NCBI GenBank assembly: GCA_028712075.1
Contig: JAQTQX010000003.1
Location: forward strand, 124,001-188,000
Reading direction: 5' to 3'
Origin: Desulfuromonadaceae bacterium
GTDB taxonomy: Bacteria > Desulfobacterota > Desulfuromonadia > Geobacterales > Pseudopelobacteraceae
DNA length: 64,000 bases
The position numbers were made by a program, and so were the translations under genes. The notes beneath the pieces are model-generated. The model was given only the letters and a program-made list of their open reading frames with translations. It did no database searches and had not been told where the DNA came from. Positions 51,353-60,512 of the stretch are shown piece by piece (positions within the stretch are counted from its first letter, which is position 1; each line of letters opens with the position of its first letter).

Positions 51353-52366
51353 TCAGCAGATCCTTGGCAGTTGCTCACCCGACAGCATATCAACAGCACG
51401 CATCCCGCCGATAACAGTCTCCATCTGCACCCGACCGGCAGTGCCATTTTCAACCACCCCGATAGCAGCGGCATTCATTCCGAGCGGATGCTTTCTCATG
51501 ACAGCCAATGCAGTATCAACGGCTTCCGGGGACACAAACGCAAGCAGCTTCCCTTCGTTTGCCACAAACAGTGGATCGAGCCCAAGAATGGCACAGACCC
51601 CGCGCACGGCAGGATTAATCGGCAGCTCTTCTTCATGCAGGGTAATATCAACAGCAGACTGCGTTGCTATCTCCTTGATCGTGGTGGCAACCCCACCACG
51701 GGTTGGATCGCGAAGCAGATGAAGCGCTGGTCCCAGTTCAGCCAGCAGGTCGGCGACCAGGCCATTCAAGGCGGCCGAATCGCTTTGTATTTCCGTGCCG
51801 ACCTCAAGGCCTTCCCGCCCGGCCATAACCGCAATACCATGGTCACCAAGAGTACCGTTAATGACAATGACATCTCCCGGTCTGGCATTGGCGCCATGTA
51901 TCGGCAGAGTATGTTCAACAGCACCAATTCCGGACGTCGTAATGAAGATCTTGTCGGCCTTGCCGCGCGGCACAACTTTGGTATCGCCGGTAACAATTGC
52001 CACGCCGGCGCCATCAGCCGCTTTGCGCATATCCTCCAGTATGATCCTCAAATCAGCCTTACTGAATCCCTCTTCGATGATCAGGCCGACGCTTAGCCAG
52101 AGCGGCCGCGCCCCCATCATGGCCAAGTCGTTGACCGTGCCATGAACCGCCAGACTACCGATGGTGCCGCCCGGGAAGAAGACCGGATCAACGACAAACG
52201 AGTCGGTTGTGAAAGCAAGGCGCCCACTAGCGCTCTCTAGAAGAGCAGCATCATTTTGCGCCGCAGGCGCAACACCGCTGATAACAGGGATAATCAATTC
52301 GTCAAGCAGCTGATGTGACAGCCTGCCTCCACTGCCGTGGCCGAGCAAAATCAGATCATTATTCAC
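51353..52366 (-). CDS. hypE: Hydrogenase maturation protein HypE
   Basis: About 337 residues. GTG at 52366 is favoured because GGAG lies eight bases upstream; the frame extends to 52393. HypE marks are LLGHGSGGRLSHQLL, DSFVVDPVFFPGG, LAVHGTVNDLAMMGARP, DTKVVPRGKAD, DPTRGGVATTIKEIA and the C-terminal PRIC, whose Cys becomes a thiocyanate that supplies the CN ligand of NiFe hydrogenases. The other hyp genes must lie elsewhere. Confidence 0.95.
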   Translation of the reverse strand: MNNDLILLGHGSGGRLSHQLLDELIIPVISGVAPAAQNDAALLESASGRLAFTTDSFVVDPVFFPGGTIGSLAVHGTVNDLAMMGARPLWLSVGLIIEEGFSKADLRIILEDMRKAADGAGVAIVTGDTKVVPRGKADKIFITTSGIGAVEHTLPIHGANARPGDVIVINGTLGDHGIAVMAGREGLEVGTEIQSDSAALNGLVADLLAELGPALHLLRDPTRGGVATTIKEIATQSAVDITLHEEELPINPAVRGVCAILGLDPLFVANEGKLLAFVSPEAVDTALAVMRKHPLGMNAAAIGVVENGTAGRVQMETVIGGMRAVDMLSGEQLPRIC

Positions 52367-52454
52367 AGTACGAGTCTCCAAAAATGTGATCACCTTACCA
52401 TAAATGCCACACCCATGTCACGGCAGCTTTTTATGTTTCATGGCAGGGGTATTT

Positions 52455-52580
52455 ATGCTAGAAAAGGCACTAATTTTCCATCCGGAGACTCTGGACGAGA
52501 AATTGATGGTCTCCGGATTCGAAAGCGGGGATTTTTTATCCTGGCAATGGAATCAAGGAGTTGCGCTGATGCGTACGTGA
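52455..52580 (+). CDS. Possible 41-residue protein
   Basis: ATG at 52455 after CAGGGG opens a 41-codon frame containing EKALIFHPETLDEKLMVSGF and SGDFLSWQWNQGVALM. The composition is protein-like, but there is no family match. An inverted repeat (ATCCGGAGAC / GTCTCCGGAT, 52480-52518) lies inside it. It could instead be a leader or a gene remnant upstream of the 52679 gene. Confidence 0.25.
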   Translation: MLEKALIFHPETLDEKLMVSGFESGDFLSWQWNQGVALMRT

Positions 52581-52678
52581 ATGCGCCGCACATGGAAATC
52601 CGAAGATTGACGCCGCCAGGGGAGGAAAGTACCTTATCCGGACGGAAACCACCTATTCTATCAAACTCGGAGGAATGA

Positions 52679-54007
52679 ATGACCGAATACAGACCACTGC
52701 AGCAGCTGCCTGAACAGGGTGGCTATAAGGCCGGTGATGTGCTCGTACTGGTGGGAGAACTTTTTGGCCGGGGCTATGCAAACGGCCTGGTCGACGAGGC
52801 AAAACGGGTCGGCATGACGGTAATCGGCACGACGGTCGGACGCAGGGAAAGTGACGGTACGCTGAGATCCTTGAATGACCAGGAACTGGCCGAGGCCGAG
52901 GCGCTCCTCGGGGGGGCTGTCATCAACATCCCACTGGAAGCCGGCTTTGACATGGAAGGTGACACCGATGTTCCCTCCATAGTTGAACAGCTGAAAAAAA
53001 CCCGCCCTGATGATTTTGCTACTGTCAGCTTTATCGAGGGAAGCATTGACAAAGCATGCGCTGCCGGAACGGCACGCTTCCGCTCTCACCTGACGCTGCT
53101 TGAATCCGAGCTGATCCGACGTATTCCAGCTGACGCCAACATTCTTCTTGCCCACTCCATGGCCGGCGGAATACCGCGTGCCCGCGTGTTTATGCCGCTT
53201 TTAAACCGTATCTTCAAAGGGACCGGCGAGAAATTCATGGCCTCCGAACTGTTCTGGAACAGTCCGCTTGGGCAGCTCTGCGACCGCAGTTTTAACGAAG
53301 TCACGGCTGATACATTTCGTTATTTGATAGAAGAGACAACGACACTTCGTGCGCGCAGTTCCGCCGCCGGAGCAAACGTAAGCTACTCTGCATACGGCTA
53401 CCACGGCACCGGAGTGTTGATCAACGGTGAGTACCGCTGGCAGTCGTACACACCGTACGTCCAGGGCTTTGCCAAGATGCGGCTTGAGGATATCGCCTCA
53501 GAGTTTTTTGCCGCCGGAATTGCGGCAACTGTGTATAACTGCCCGGAAATTCAGACCAATTCCAGTGCACTTTTTCTTGGTGTCGAGATTTCTCTCTACC
53601 CGCTGCTGCATGCCATTCGCCGCGAAGCCGGTGCGCACGTGGCGCAACCGCTTGAGGAGCGCTGCCAGGCCATGCTGAAAAAGGGGGAAAGTGTGGCAGA
53701 CCTGCTTGATCGGGTCAACCGTTACCTTGCCTCACCGGTTCTGGAGAAGATCGTCGATTTTTCATCCTGGCCGCAGCACAACACCCGGGAACAGGCTGAA
53801 CTGATGCTGTCCAGCTCGGCCGAACTGCTGGAGATGCACGCCGACCAGAAACAGCTTGTCTGTGCCGAATTATCGCGGATTGTCTTCCTGGCTACCGGCA
53901 GGTTGATGCTCCATAATTCGTGGAGCCCCGGAGCACCGGTCGTCTGGTTGAATCATGATCTGCTCGGCCGCTTGTTGGCTGATCCGCGTGGGACGGGAAT
54001 ACTATAA
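52679..54007 (+). CDS. FabMG-like hypothetical protein
   Basis: A 442-residue soluble protein. The N-terminus has a Rossmann-like start, GDVLVLVGELFGRGYANGLV followed by GMTVIGTTVGRRESDGTLR. Later come LLAHSMAGGIPRARVFMPLL, SYSAYGYHGTGVLINGEYRW (a Tyr-rich active-site-like stretch) and TVYNCPEIQTNSSALFLGVE. From memory this resembles proteins now called enoyl-ACP reductase FabMG family; a search is needed. ATG at 52679 follows GGAGG. Its stop overlaps the bamD start by one base (TAATG), and plsY is next, so a lipid or envelope role is plausible. Confidence 0.6.
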   Translation: MTEYRPLQQLPEQGGYKAGDVLVLVGELFGRGYANGLVDEAKRVGMTVIGTTVGRRESDGTLRSLNDQELAEAEALLGGAVINIPLEAGFDMEGDTDVPSIVEQLKKTRPDDFATVSFIEGSIDKACAAGTARFRSHLTLLESELIRRIPADANILLAHSMAGGIPRARVFMPLLNRIFKGTGEKFMASELFWNSPLGQLCDRSFNEVTADTFRYLIEETTTLRARSSAAGANVSYSAYGYHGTGVLINGEYRWQSYTPYVQGFAKMRLEDIASEFFAAGIAATVYNCPEIQTNSSALFLGVEISLYPLLHAIRREAGAHVAQPLEERCQAMLKKGESVADLLDRVNRYLASPVLEKIVDFSSWPQHNTREQAELMLSSSAELLEMHADQKQLVCAELSRIVFLATGRLMLHNSWSPGAPVVWLNHDLLGRLLADPRGTGIL

Positions 54008-54774
54008 TGCACGGGAAACTACGAAACATCGTTGCAACACTGGCCGGTACGCTTCTGCTTATGTCTCTGTTTCTGCAGGGATGCTCCACCCCGCAGGTCA
54101 CCAAGTCGGCCGACCTGCTCTTTAAAGAAGGGGAAGAGTATTTCAGGAACGGCAAATATGAGGATGCAATCGCCCAATGGAAAAAAGTCAAAGAGACCTA
54201 TCAGTCACAGGAACTTTCCACCAAAGCAGAGCTCGGCATTGCTGATGCCTATTTTCTGAATAAGGATTATATCGAGGCTGCAGTCGGTTATGAGGATTTC
54301 CGGAAACTCCATCCAAAGCACCTGCAGGCAGACTACGCCCTGTACCGGCAGGGGTTAAGCTCGTTCAACCAGATTCACAGCATCGATACCGACCAGACGC
54401 CGGTGACAAATTCGCTCACGGCGTTCGAGTCCTACCTTGTACTGTATCCGGCCGGAGCCCATCGTGCAGAGGTACTGGAAAAGCGGAGAGAATGCCGGGA
54501 CAAGCAGCTGCAGTACGAGCTGTACGTCGGCCGTTTCTACTATAGAACGGATGCTTATAAGGCAGCGATCAGCCGATTGGAACAATCTTTGAAAATGTTC
54601 TCAGACGCTGCGGGGCGTGATGAAGTTTTGTACTATCTCGGCAAGGCATATCTGGATGATGGCCAAAAAGAAAAGGGACGCGCAATGTTCGAACAGCTCG
54701 TTCATGATTTTCCGGCAAGCACGTTCATCGTTGATGCTGACAAATTCCTGAAATCATCGACTAAGGGTCAATAG
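54007..54774 (+). CDS. bamD: Outer membrane assembly lipoprotein BamD
   Basis: A 255-residue lipoprotein. The lipobox is FLQGC with Cys near residue 26. Five TPR-like repeats follow, the first being LLFKEGEEYFRNGKYEDAIA, then IADAYFLNKDYIEAAVGYED, FRKLHPKH and YALYRQGLSSFNQI. This is the normal BamD order. BamD recruits substrates and BamA to fold outer-membrane proteins. It is coupled to the FabMG-like gene upstream. Confidence 0.87.
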   Translation: MHGKLRNIVATLAGTLLLMSLFLQGCSTPQVTKSADLLFKEGEEYFRNGKYEDAIAQWKKVKETYQSQELSTKAELGIADAYFLNKDYIEAAVGYEDFRKLHPKHLQADYALYRQGLSSFNQIHSIDTDQTPVTNSLTAFESYLVLYPAGAHRAEVLEKRRECRDKQLQYELYVGRFYYRTDAYKAAISRLEQSLKMFSDAAGRDEVLYYLGKAYLDDGQKEKGRAMFEQLVHDFPASTFIVDADKFLKSSTKGQ

Positions 54775-54796
54775 CAACAGGTGCAGAGGTAAAAGG

Positions 54797-55402
54797 GTGA
54801 CAGGGCACGAAACAACTACAGTGGCACTGCTGGCCGTTATGGTCGCGGCATATCTGATCGGGTCAATTCCGACAGGTCTGTTGCTCGGCAAGTTATACGG
54901 CATTGATGTTCGCACCGAGGGAAGCGGCAATATCGGCGCAACCAATCTGTACCGGACAGTCGGCCGCAAGGTCGGCTTTATCACGCTGATCGGCGATTGC
55001 CTGAAAGGGCTGTTGCCGGTACTCAGCGTCGCTTACAGTACCCTTCCGTCGGAGTTTGCCGCCTGGGTCGGTCTTGCTGCCTTTTGCGGTCACGTATTTT
55101 CCATTTTCCTCAAGTTCAAGGGTGGCAAAGGGGTCGCCACCGCGCTGGGAGTATTTCTGGCTCTGTCCCCCTTTGCGGTAACCGTCGCACTGCTGCTGTT
55201 TGCCGTTCTGATGTTTTTCTGGCGCTACGTATCGCTCGGATCGATCACAGCAGCGGCCTCCATGCCGCTGGCGGTGTACTTTCTCGGAGAAAGCCGAACC
55301 GTAACGCTCGTCACCTTCATCATTTCGCTGATAGTCATTATCCGTCACCACGAGAACATCAGCCGACTGATCTCGGGAACCGAAAATGAATTCAAGGCGT
55401 AG
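54797..55402 (+). CDS. plsY: Glycerol-3-phosphate acyltransferase PlsY
   Basis: A 201-residue membrane enzyme that moves acyl groups from acyl-phosphate to glycerol 3-phosphate at the first step of phospholipid synthesis. Motifs: IGSIPTGLLLGKLYGIDVR, EGSGNIGATNLYRTVGRK, and GHVFSIFLKFKGGKGVATAL. GTG at 54797 follows AGAGG. It is the third gene of the 52679-55402 forward group. Confidence 0.95.
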   Translation: MTGHETTTVALLAVMVAAYLIGSIPTGLLLGKLYGIDVRTEGSGNIGATNLYRTVGRKVGFITLIGDCLKGLLPVLSVAYSTLPSEFAAWVGLAAFCGHVFSIFLKFKGGKGVATALGVFLALSPFAVTVALLLFAVLMFFWRYVSLGSITAAASMPLAVYFLGESRTVTLVTFIISLIVIIRHHENISRLISGTENEFKA

Positions 55403-55415
55403 GAGCTGTACCGGA

Positions 55416-55910
55416 TTAATGCCCCTGCTCCGTGCCCCGCATGACACCTTCAGGCCTGATAAAGGCGAGAAACCGTTCCCGCAGCCGTTCTGCTTCAGCG
55501 TTATGTCCTGTCAACCGCAGCACCTCAATCACGCATTCGGCTGTGCATAAGCCGTATTCCTTTTGATTTTTCCGGAGATTGTACCGCGAGCCTTCTCCGG
55601 TGCTCAGACTAATGCGGCGCACCTTCTGAAGATAGGGGCTCCGTTGATGGATTTTCCGGGCCTCGTGCCAGGTGCCGTCAATCAGTATGACCCGCTGTAT
55701 CCCGGTCAGATCGTCACCCTTCTCATCCATTGAGCCGGGATAGATCAGTACCACCCCACCCGCTTCTATCTCTTCAACCAGACCGGGAGGCGGGTTCAGT
55801 CGGTCCCAACAGAGCTGTTCTGCAGCATCGCCAAGCACATCAACCACAAGGCGGCCGGTATTGGAACGCTTGGTCAGCTCTTTGGTATGGGTGAGCAGAG
55901 TGATTTTCAT
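55416..55910 (-). CDS. DTW-domain protein (tRNA 3-amino-3-carboxypropyltransferase-like)
   Basis: About 164 residues; ATG at 55910 follows GAAGG. The central VILIDGTWHEARKI is the DTW motif (here DGTW) of the TapT/YfiP family, which adds the acp group to U in tRNA. SLSTGEGSRYNLRKNQKEYG and LCTAECVIEVL are conserved. The N-terminal zinc-binding Cys set of longer members is absent. It is 18 bases after the UPF0182 gene on the same strand. Confidence 0.8.
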   Translation of the reverse strand: MKITLLTHTKELTKRSNTGRLVVDVLGDAAEQLCWDRLNPPPGLVEEIEAGGVVLIYPGSMDEKGDDLTGIQRVILIDGTWHEARKIHQRSPYLQKVRRISLSTGEGSRYNLRKNQKEYGLCTAECVIEVLRLTGHNAEAERLRERFLAFIRPEGVMRGTEQGH

Positions 55911-55928
55911 TGTATGCACCTTCAATTG

Positions 55929-58616
55929 CTACTGCGCCATCCGTTTCAGGACCTGCTCAAGCCGGCGCAGTTCCTCGCCATAGCCGGACCAATTCCCCTG
56001 ACGCTGCAAAGTGATAGCCTTTTCATAAATGCTCATCGCCTCCTTGGCCAGCATGGCCGGAGTTGCTTTCACATCCGCCGAGGCCGTTCCCGCAACAGCA
56101 ACAACGGTTGCAGATGCAGCCTTTTTGCCACCGAAGAGCCGCTGCAGAGCCAACTCCAGATTTTCCTCCATAACGACCTGATCACCAAAAGCGACGATCA
56201 CCCGCTTCAACTCCGGCAGACCGGCCTTGTCGGCGGCAAGAAAGAGCGGCTGTACGTAGAGAAGTGATTTTTCTATCGGTATGACAAGCAGACTCCCCCG
56301 AATAACCTCTGAGCCACGCTGGTTCCAGAGCGACAACTGCTGGGATATGAAGGAGTCCTGATTGATGCGGGCATCAATCTGCTTCGGCCCATAGATCAGG
56401 CGGTCACGCGGGAAAGTATAGGCCCTTATTTTCCCGTAATTATCCCCGTCGCAGCGTGCTGTCAGCCATGCAGCCAGGTTATCCCGCTTGGAGGGAGTAA
56501 ACGGCAGGAGCAGGATATACTCCTCCATTTTTTCGCCCGGCAGTTTCATTATCGTATAATACGGTTCCATTGGTTTCTCACCGAGCACCGGAATTTCCCA
56601 GAGGTTCTCCTTGTTGTAAAAGACCTTCGGATCGCTCATATGGTAGGCGGCAAACATGGCGGCCTGAATCTGAAGAAACTGGTGCGGGTAGCGAACATGC
56701 CGCCGCATGTCATCAGGCATTGCGGTCATCGGCTTGAAAAGATCGGGGAACATCCGGGCGTAGACTTTTGCAAGCACATCATTCGGATCGCTGATGTAAA
56801 AACTGACCGAGCCGGTATAGGCATCAACAACCACTTTTACAGAGTTTCTCATGTAGTTGATACCGCCCCTGAGCGGCTTCGAATACGGGAGTCGATCTGA
56901 GTAGGTATACGCATCGACAATCCATCTGAGCCCCCCCCTTTCATCCACCACCATATAGGGGTCGCTGTCAAAACGAAGAAACGGGGCAATGATTCTGATC
57001 CGTTCGCTGATATTGCGGTTGTAGATGATGCGGCTCTCTGACGTTATGTCTGACGAAAGCAGAATTTTTTCCGTTTTGAATGCAGCGGCAAAGAGAACTT
57101 TTTTAAGCAGTGAATCAATCGGAACGCCGCCCGTTCCGGCATAGGTTGTATTGATATTGCCGGTAGCGGTCGGGTAGCTGAATTCCGGCACCTTTGTTTT
57201 GACTATCACATAATTATTGGACAACTCCCCGAAATATATTTCGGGTCTGGTTACTTTTATATCGGCGAGACTTACCGGTGGAATGTCCTTGACAAAAAAT
57301 TCCGGCAGCCCTTCCTTGCTGATCCGGCTGACCGGCCCAAACGTTATGCCGTTGCCGTGTGTAAAAATCAGTCGTTCATTGATCCAGTTTTTGCTCGGAA
57401 GATCAGCGTAAGAAAGCTCACGCGGCGAGAGCATGACTTGGGAGTACTGACCATTCACCGTGTAACGATCATTATCCACGTCAAAAAACTTGTAGTAGGT
57501 TCTGATCTGCTGCAGCTGGCTGTAGGTTTTGAGCAGCGGCGCATGATCCCAGAGTCTGATATTCCTGATGGTTGCATCATTAGTGGCAATATCGGCAGCA
57601 GAAAGCTTTGTGTCGACATCGAACGGCACCGTTTCAATCTTGTCGAGATCATAGCCGAACCTGGTAAACTTGATGTTGTTCTCGATATAGGGGGTTTCAA
57701 GGGCCAGTTCATTAGGAGCAACTTTGAATTTCTGGATCAGGCCTGGGTAAATCCTGAGGCCGCCTACATAAAGTGCAACGACAGCAGCAGCCGGCAGCAG
57801 CACCGCACGCCAGGCCCCTTTCCAGATTCCTGCCGCGAGCATGGCTCCCGCCACCGGAGTCATGAATGTCAGGATCCGGTACGTCAATAATCGGGTACTG
57901 ACATCCACATAGCCCGCACCGTAAAAAGAGCCGTTTTGGGAAAACAGCAGCCTGAAGCTGTCAAGGTAGAAACCTGCAGCCATGATACAGGCAGATACAC
58001 CGATCAGCACGGCCAGATGTCGGCGAACTTTTTCATCAACTGATGCGCGCTGTTCAGTCAGAATGATCCCCCCCCGAACTACATAGACAGCACCGGATAC
58101 GACCGTCGCTGCCACCAGCACAAAGAGTGCAAACGCTTGAAGAAGTTCAAGGAACGGCAGTGTAAACAGATAGAAACCGATATCAGCACCGATAACCGGA
58201 TCAGACGTTCCCACATCAACTCTGTTTATGAAGAGCAGTGCTTCCTCCCAGCGCAGGGCTCCCCAGTTTCCGGCAAAGAGCGCCAGAATGGAACTAATCA
58301 AGGTGGCAACCGGCTTGACAAGGCGCTGGATATCTTCACTGGTTACCCGAAGGCCGGTACCGCCCACAACGTACACACCAATCCGGGGAAACTCCGCTCT
58401 GCGGGCAACAGTCAGATTGATGAAGAGAAAAACAAAAAACAGACCAGCGAAGAACAGACCGACCGCTGCTTTGGCGTATAACGTTGTGGTAAATACCGTA
58501 ACAAAACCGGTTTCCACAAAAAAGAGCCAATCGGTGTAATACGAAAGCAGTGACCCAAACAGAGGGAGAAGCAACGTGGCCACAATCAGTATAAGAATGA
58601 ATCTGTTCTTCAACAT
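55929..58616 (-). CDS. UPF0182 family integral membrane protein
   Basis: About 895 residues; ATG at 58616 follows AGGAGG. Seven or so N-terminal helices (about 1-290, including SLLSYYTDWLFFVETGF) precede a large extracytoplasmic part with NELALETPYIENNIKFTRFG, INERLIFTHGNGITFGP, PEIYFGELSNNYVIV and YVQPLFLAADKAGLPELKRV. These are hallmarks of UPF0182, whose function is unknown. A short Ala/Val-rich linker and a charged helical tail end the protein. Confidence 0.92.
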   Translation of the reverse strand: MLKNRFILILIVATLLLPLFGSLLSYYTDWLFFVETGFVTVFTTTLYAKAAVGLFFAGLFFVFLFINLTVARRAEFPRIGVYVVGGTGLRVTSEDIQRLVKPVATLISSILALFAGNWGALRWEEALLFINRVDVGTSDPVIGADIGFYLFTLPFLELLQAFALFVLVAATVVSGAVYVVRGGIILTEQRASVDEKVRRHLAVLIGVSACIMAAGFYLDSFRLLFSQNGSFYGAGYVDVSTRLLTYRILTFMTPVAGAMLAAGIWKGAWRAVLLPAAAVVALYVGGLRIYPGLIQKFKVAPNELALETPYIENNIKFTRFGYDLDKIETVPFDVDTKLSAADIATNDATIRNIRLWDHAPLLKTYSQLQQIRTYYKFFDVDNDRYTVNGQYSQVMLSPRELSYADLPSKNWINERLIFTHGNGITFGPVSRISKEGLPEFFVKDIPPVSLADIKVTRPEIYFGELSNNYVIVKTKVPEFSYPTATGNINTTYAGTGGVPIDSLLKKVLFAAAFKTEKILLSSDITSESRIIYNRNISERIRIIAPFLRFDSDPYMVVDERGGLRWIVDAYTYSDRLPYSKPLRGGINYMRNSVKVVVDAYTGSVSFYISDPNDVLAKVYARMFPDLFKPMTAMPDDMRRHVRYPHQFLQIQAAMFAAYHMSDPKVFYNKENLWEIPVLGEKPMEPYYTIMKLPGEKMEEYILLLPFTPSKRDNLAAWLTARCDGDNYGKIRAYTFPRDRLIYGPKQIDARINQDSFISQQLSLWNQRGSEVIRGSLLVIPIEKSLLYVQPLFLAADKAGLPELKRVIVAFGDQVVMEENLELALQRLFGGKKAASATVVAVAGTASADVKATPAMLAKEAMSIYEKAITLQRQGNWSGYGEELRRLEQVLKRMAQ

Positions 58617-58695
58617 AGCGGGACCTCCTGGTCGAAACACGTAACTATTCAGCAGACAGTCGTCATCAAGCAGACGGCAATTTCCGATCGGCCGC

Positions 58696-59445
58696 TCAAG
58701 CGTCTGGCATATCAGGCAGATGCGGCTCGCGGAGTTTTACCGGCGTTCCCCGACGTAATCTCAGGTTGAGCATCTCGACCACCACTGAGAAGGCCATGGC
58801 AAAATAGATGTACCCCTTCGGAATGTGCATGTCAAAACCATCACCGATCAACGCAACACCGATCAGCAGCAGAAAGCTCAACGCAAGCATCTTGATGGTC
58901 GGGTGCTTTTCAACAAAGGCACTGATTTTTCCGGAGAAAAACATCATGAAACCAACCGAGATGACAACTGCCGCAATCATTACGGCAAGCTTGCTTGCCA
59001 TCCCCAGCGCGGTAATAATCGAATCCAGGGAGAAGACGATGTCCAGCAGGAGAATCTGGACAATAACAGCGCCGAACGTCGCACCGACACGGACAGTGGA
59101 CAGATCTTCCTCACCTTCCAGCTTTTCATGGATCTCCATGGTGCTTTTCCAAAGCAGAAACAGGCCGCCGGAGATGAGGATCAGATCGCGGCCGGATAGT
59201 TCATTGCCTACCAGCGTGAGCAGAGGGGTCGTGAGACCCATCAGCCTGCTGAGTGAGAACAGCAAGGCAATGCGAATGAACATCGCCAGCCCGAGTCCGA
59301 CCAACCGGGCTTTTTCCTGCTGATGAGCGGGGAGCTTGCTCGCCTGGATGGAGATAAAGATTATGTTGTCGATGCCAAGTACAATTTCCAGAGCACTTAA
59401 CGTCACCAATGCCATCCAGACCTGGGGATCAGTCAGCCATTCCAT
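58696..59445 (-). CDS. TerC family membrane protein
   Basis: A 249-residue protein with seven predicted helices. TerC marks are TLSALEIVLGIDNIIFISI (acidic pair in the membrane), GRDLILISGGLFLLWKSTME and LLDIVFSLDSIITALGM. Homologues act as manganese exporters or supply Mn to exported enzymes. ATG at 59445 follows GGAGG. A yybP-ykoY riboswitch and terminator lie upstream, which ties expression to Mn2+. Confidence 0.92.
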   Translation of the reverse strand: MEWLTDPQVWMALVTLSALEIVLGIDNIIFISIQASKLPAHQQEKARLVGLGLAMFIRIALLFSLSRLMGLTTPLLTLVGNELSGRDLILISGGLFLLWKSTMEIHEKLEGEEDLSTVRVGATFGAVIVQILLLDIVFSLDSIITALGMASKLAVMIAAVVISVGFMMFFSGKISAFVEKHPTIKMLALSFLLLIGVALIGDGFDMHIPKGYIYFAMAFSVVVEMLNLRLRRGTPVKLREPHLPDMPDA

Positions 59446-59478
59446 GTATCAAACCTCCTGAAGATAGCGCGAGGGTAA

Positions 59479-59526
59479 TAAAAAAGACCTTTACCCACAG
59501 CAAGCATGTGCTTTGGATAAAGGTCT
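59479..59526 (-). terminator. Terminator of the yybP-ykoY riboswitch
   Basis: On the minus strand GAGACCTTTATCC pairs with GGGTAAAGGTCTT around an AAAGCACATGCTTGC-type hairpin loop, followed by a T-run. It is the expression platform before terC. Confidence 0.85.
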
Positions 59527-59622
59527 CGCTTGCGATGTATTGTTCCCGACCCGAGTCTTGCGACTGTGTTGACGGACACGGAATCAGCCATGTCTCCGGC
59601 CGATAGCTACTCCCCTTTATTG
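59527..59622 (-). ncRNA. yybP-ykoY (manganese) riboswitch
   Basis: The minus strand starts AATAAAGGGGAGTAGCTATC, then GGCCGGAGACATGGCTG, CGTCAACACAGTCGCAAGAC and TCGGGTCGGGAAC, matching the conserved GGGGAGUAG loop and second metal-site loop of the yybP-ykoY class. The position directly before a TerC gene is the classic context. Mn2+ binding should prevent the terminator. A TTGACA box at 59654-59659 (minus strand) may be the -35 of its promoter. Confidence 0.85.
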
Positions 59623-59663
59623 ACGAGTGACAGTAAACGAGCTGCTGACTGTTTGTCAAGCGG

Positions 59664-60512
59664 TCATTTACCGTAACTGTGCAATCCTGACAGGAACAGG
59701 TTGACACCCAGATAGCAAAAAATTGTCGCGGCAAAGCCGATGATCGAGAGCCAGGCGGCACGCTTGCCGACCCACCCTTTGGTAATGCGGGCATGGAGAA
59801 ACGCAGCATAGACGAACCAGACGATCAGCGACCAGGTTTCTTTCGGGTCCCAGCTCCAGTAGGTTCCCCAGGCGTAGTTTGCCCAGGCGGCGCCGGTAAT
59901 AATACCGAGCGTCAGAAGCGGAAAGCCGACCATGATTGACCGATAGTTGAGGTCGTCCAGCACCCTGATTGGAGGAAACATGGTCAGAAGACCGGTGTCG
60001 GACTGTTTGTCGGCAGACTCCTCACAGCCCGCCTTGATCAGATACATGATTGAGATACCGCAGGCCACGGCAAAGGCTGCATACCCGAGAAAGCAGGTGA
60101 CTACATGATACAACAGCCAGTTGCTCTGCAGCGCGGGGACAAGAGGTTCTATTCCGGTATTCAGCCCGAGCTGCGCCCATGCCATACCAAGCAGGGCAAA
60201 GGGCATAACGAAGGCTCCGATAACCCGATATTTGTATTTGATGTCAAGCAAGGCATAGATCAGGACTATCGTCCAGGAGAAGAATACTACCGACTCGTAC
60301 AGATTGGAGAGCGGAGCATGTCCCACACCCATATCGTAGGATTCCTTCCAGCGCAATGCAATTGCGAAGGTCTGGGCAAGCAGCCCGCCATACGCAACTA
60401 TCATGGCGGCAGAACCGAGCACCTTGGTGCGACTGGCAAGAAAGACAAAGAACGCCAGCATGGAAATGAGATACGCAAAGGTGGTTATATTGAAAAGCAG
60501 TGAACTGGTCAT
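59664..60512 (-). CDS. ccsB: Cytochrome c biogenesis protein CcsB (System II, haem handling)
   Basis: A 282-residue polytopic protein. The tryptophan-rich WGTYWSWDPKETWSLIVW motif presents haem to apocytochromes, and conserved His are seen in GHAPLSNLYE, YHVVTCFLGY and FLHARITKGW. With ResB it forms the cytochrome c synthase of System II. It follows resB with no gap, so the two are coupled. Confidence 0.93.
   Translation of the reverse strand: MTSSLLFNITTFAYLISMLAFFVFLASRTKVLGSAAMIVAYGGLLAQTFAIALRWKESYDMGVGHAPLSNLYESVVFFSWTIVLIYALLDIKYKYRVIGAFVMPFALLGMAWAQLGLNTGIEPLVPALQSNWLLYHVVTCFLGYAAFAVACGISIMYLIKAGCEESADKQSDTGLLTMFPPIRVLDDLNYRSIMVGFPLLTLGIITGAAWANYAWGTYWSWDPKETWSLIVWFVYAAFLHARITKGWVGKRAAWLSIIGFAATIFCYLGVNLFLSGLHSYGK

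Noticed and set aside
57357..57890. A forward frame inside the UPF0182 gene
   Set aside because: Antisense to a well-conserved membrane protein and with no domain signature.
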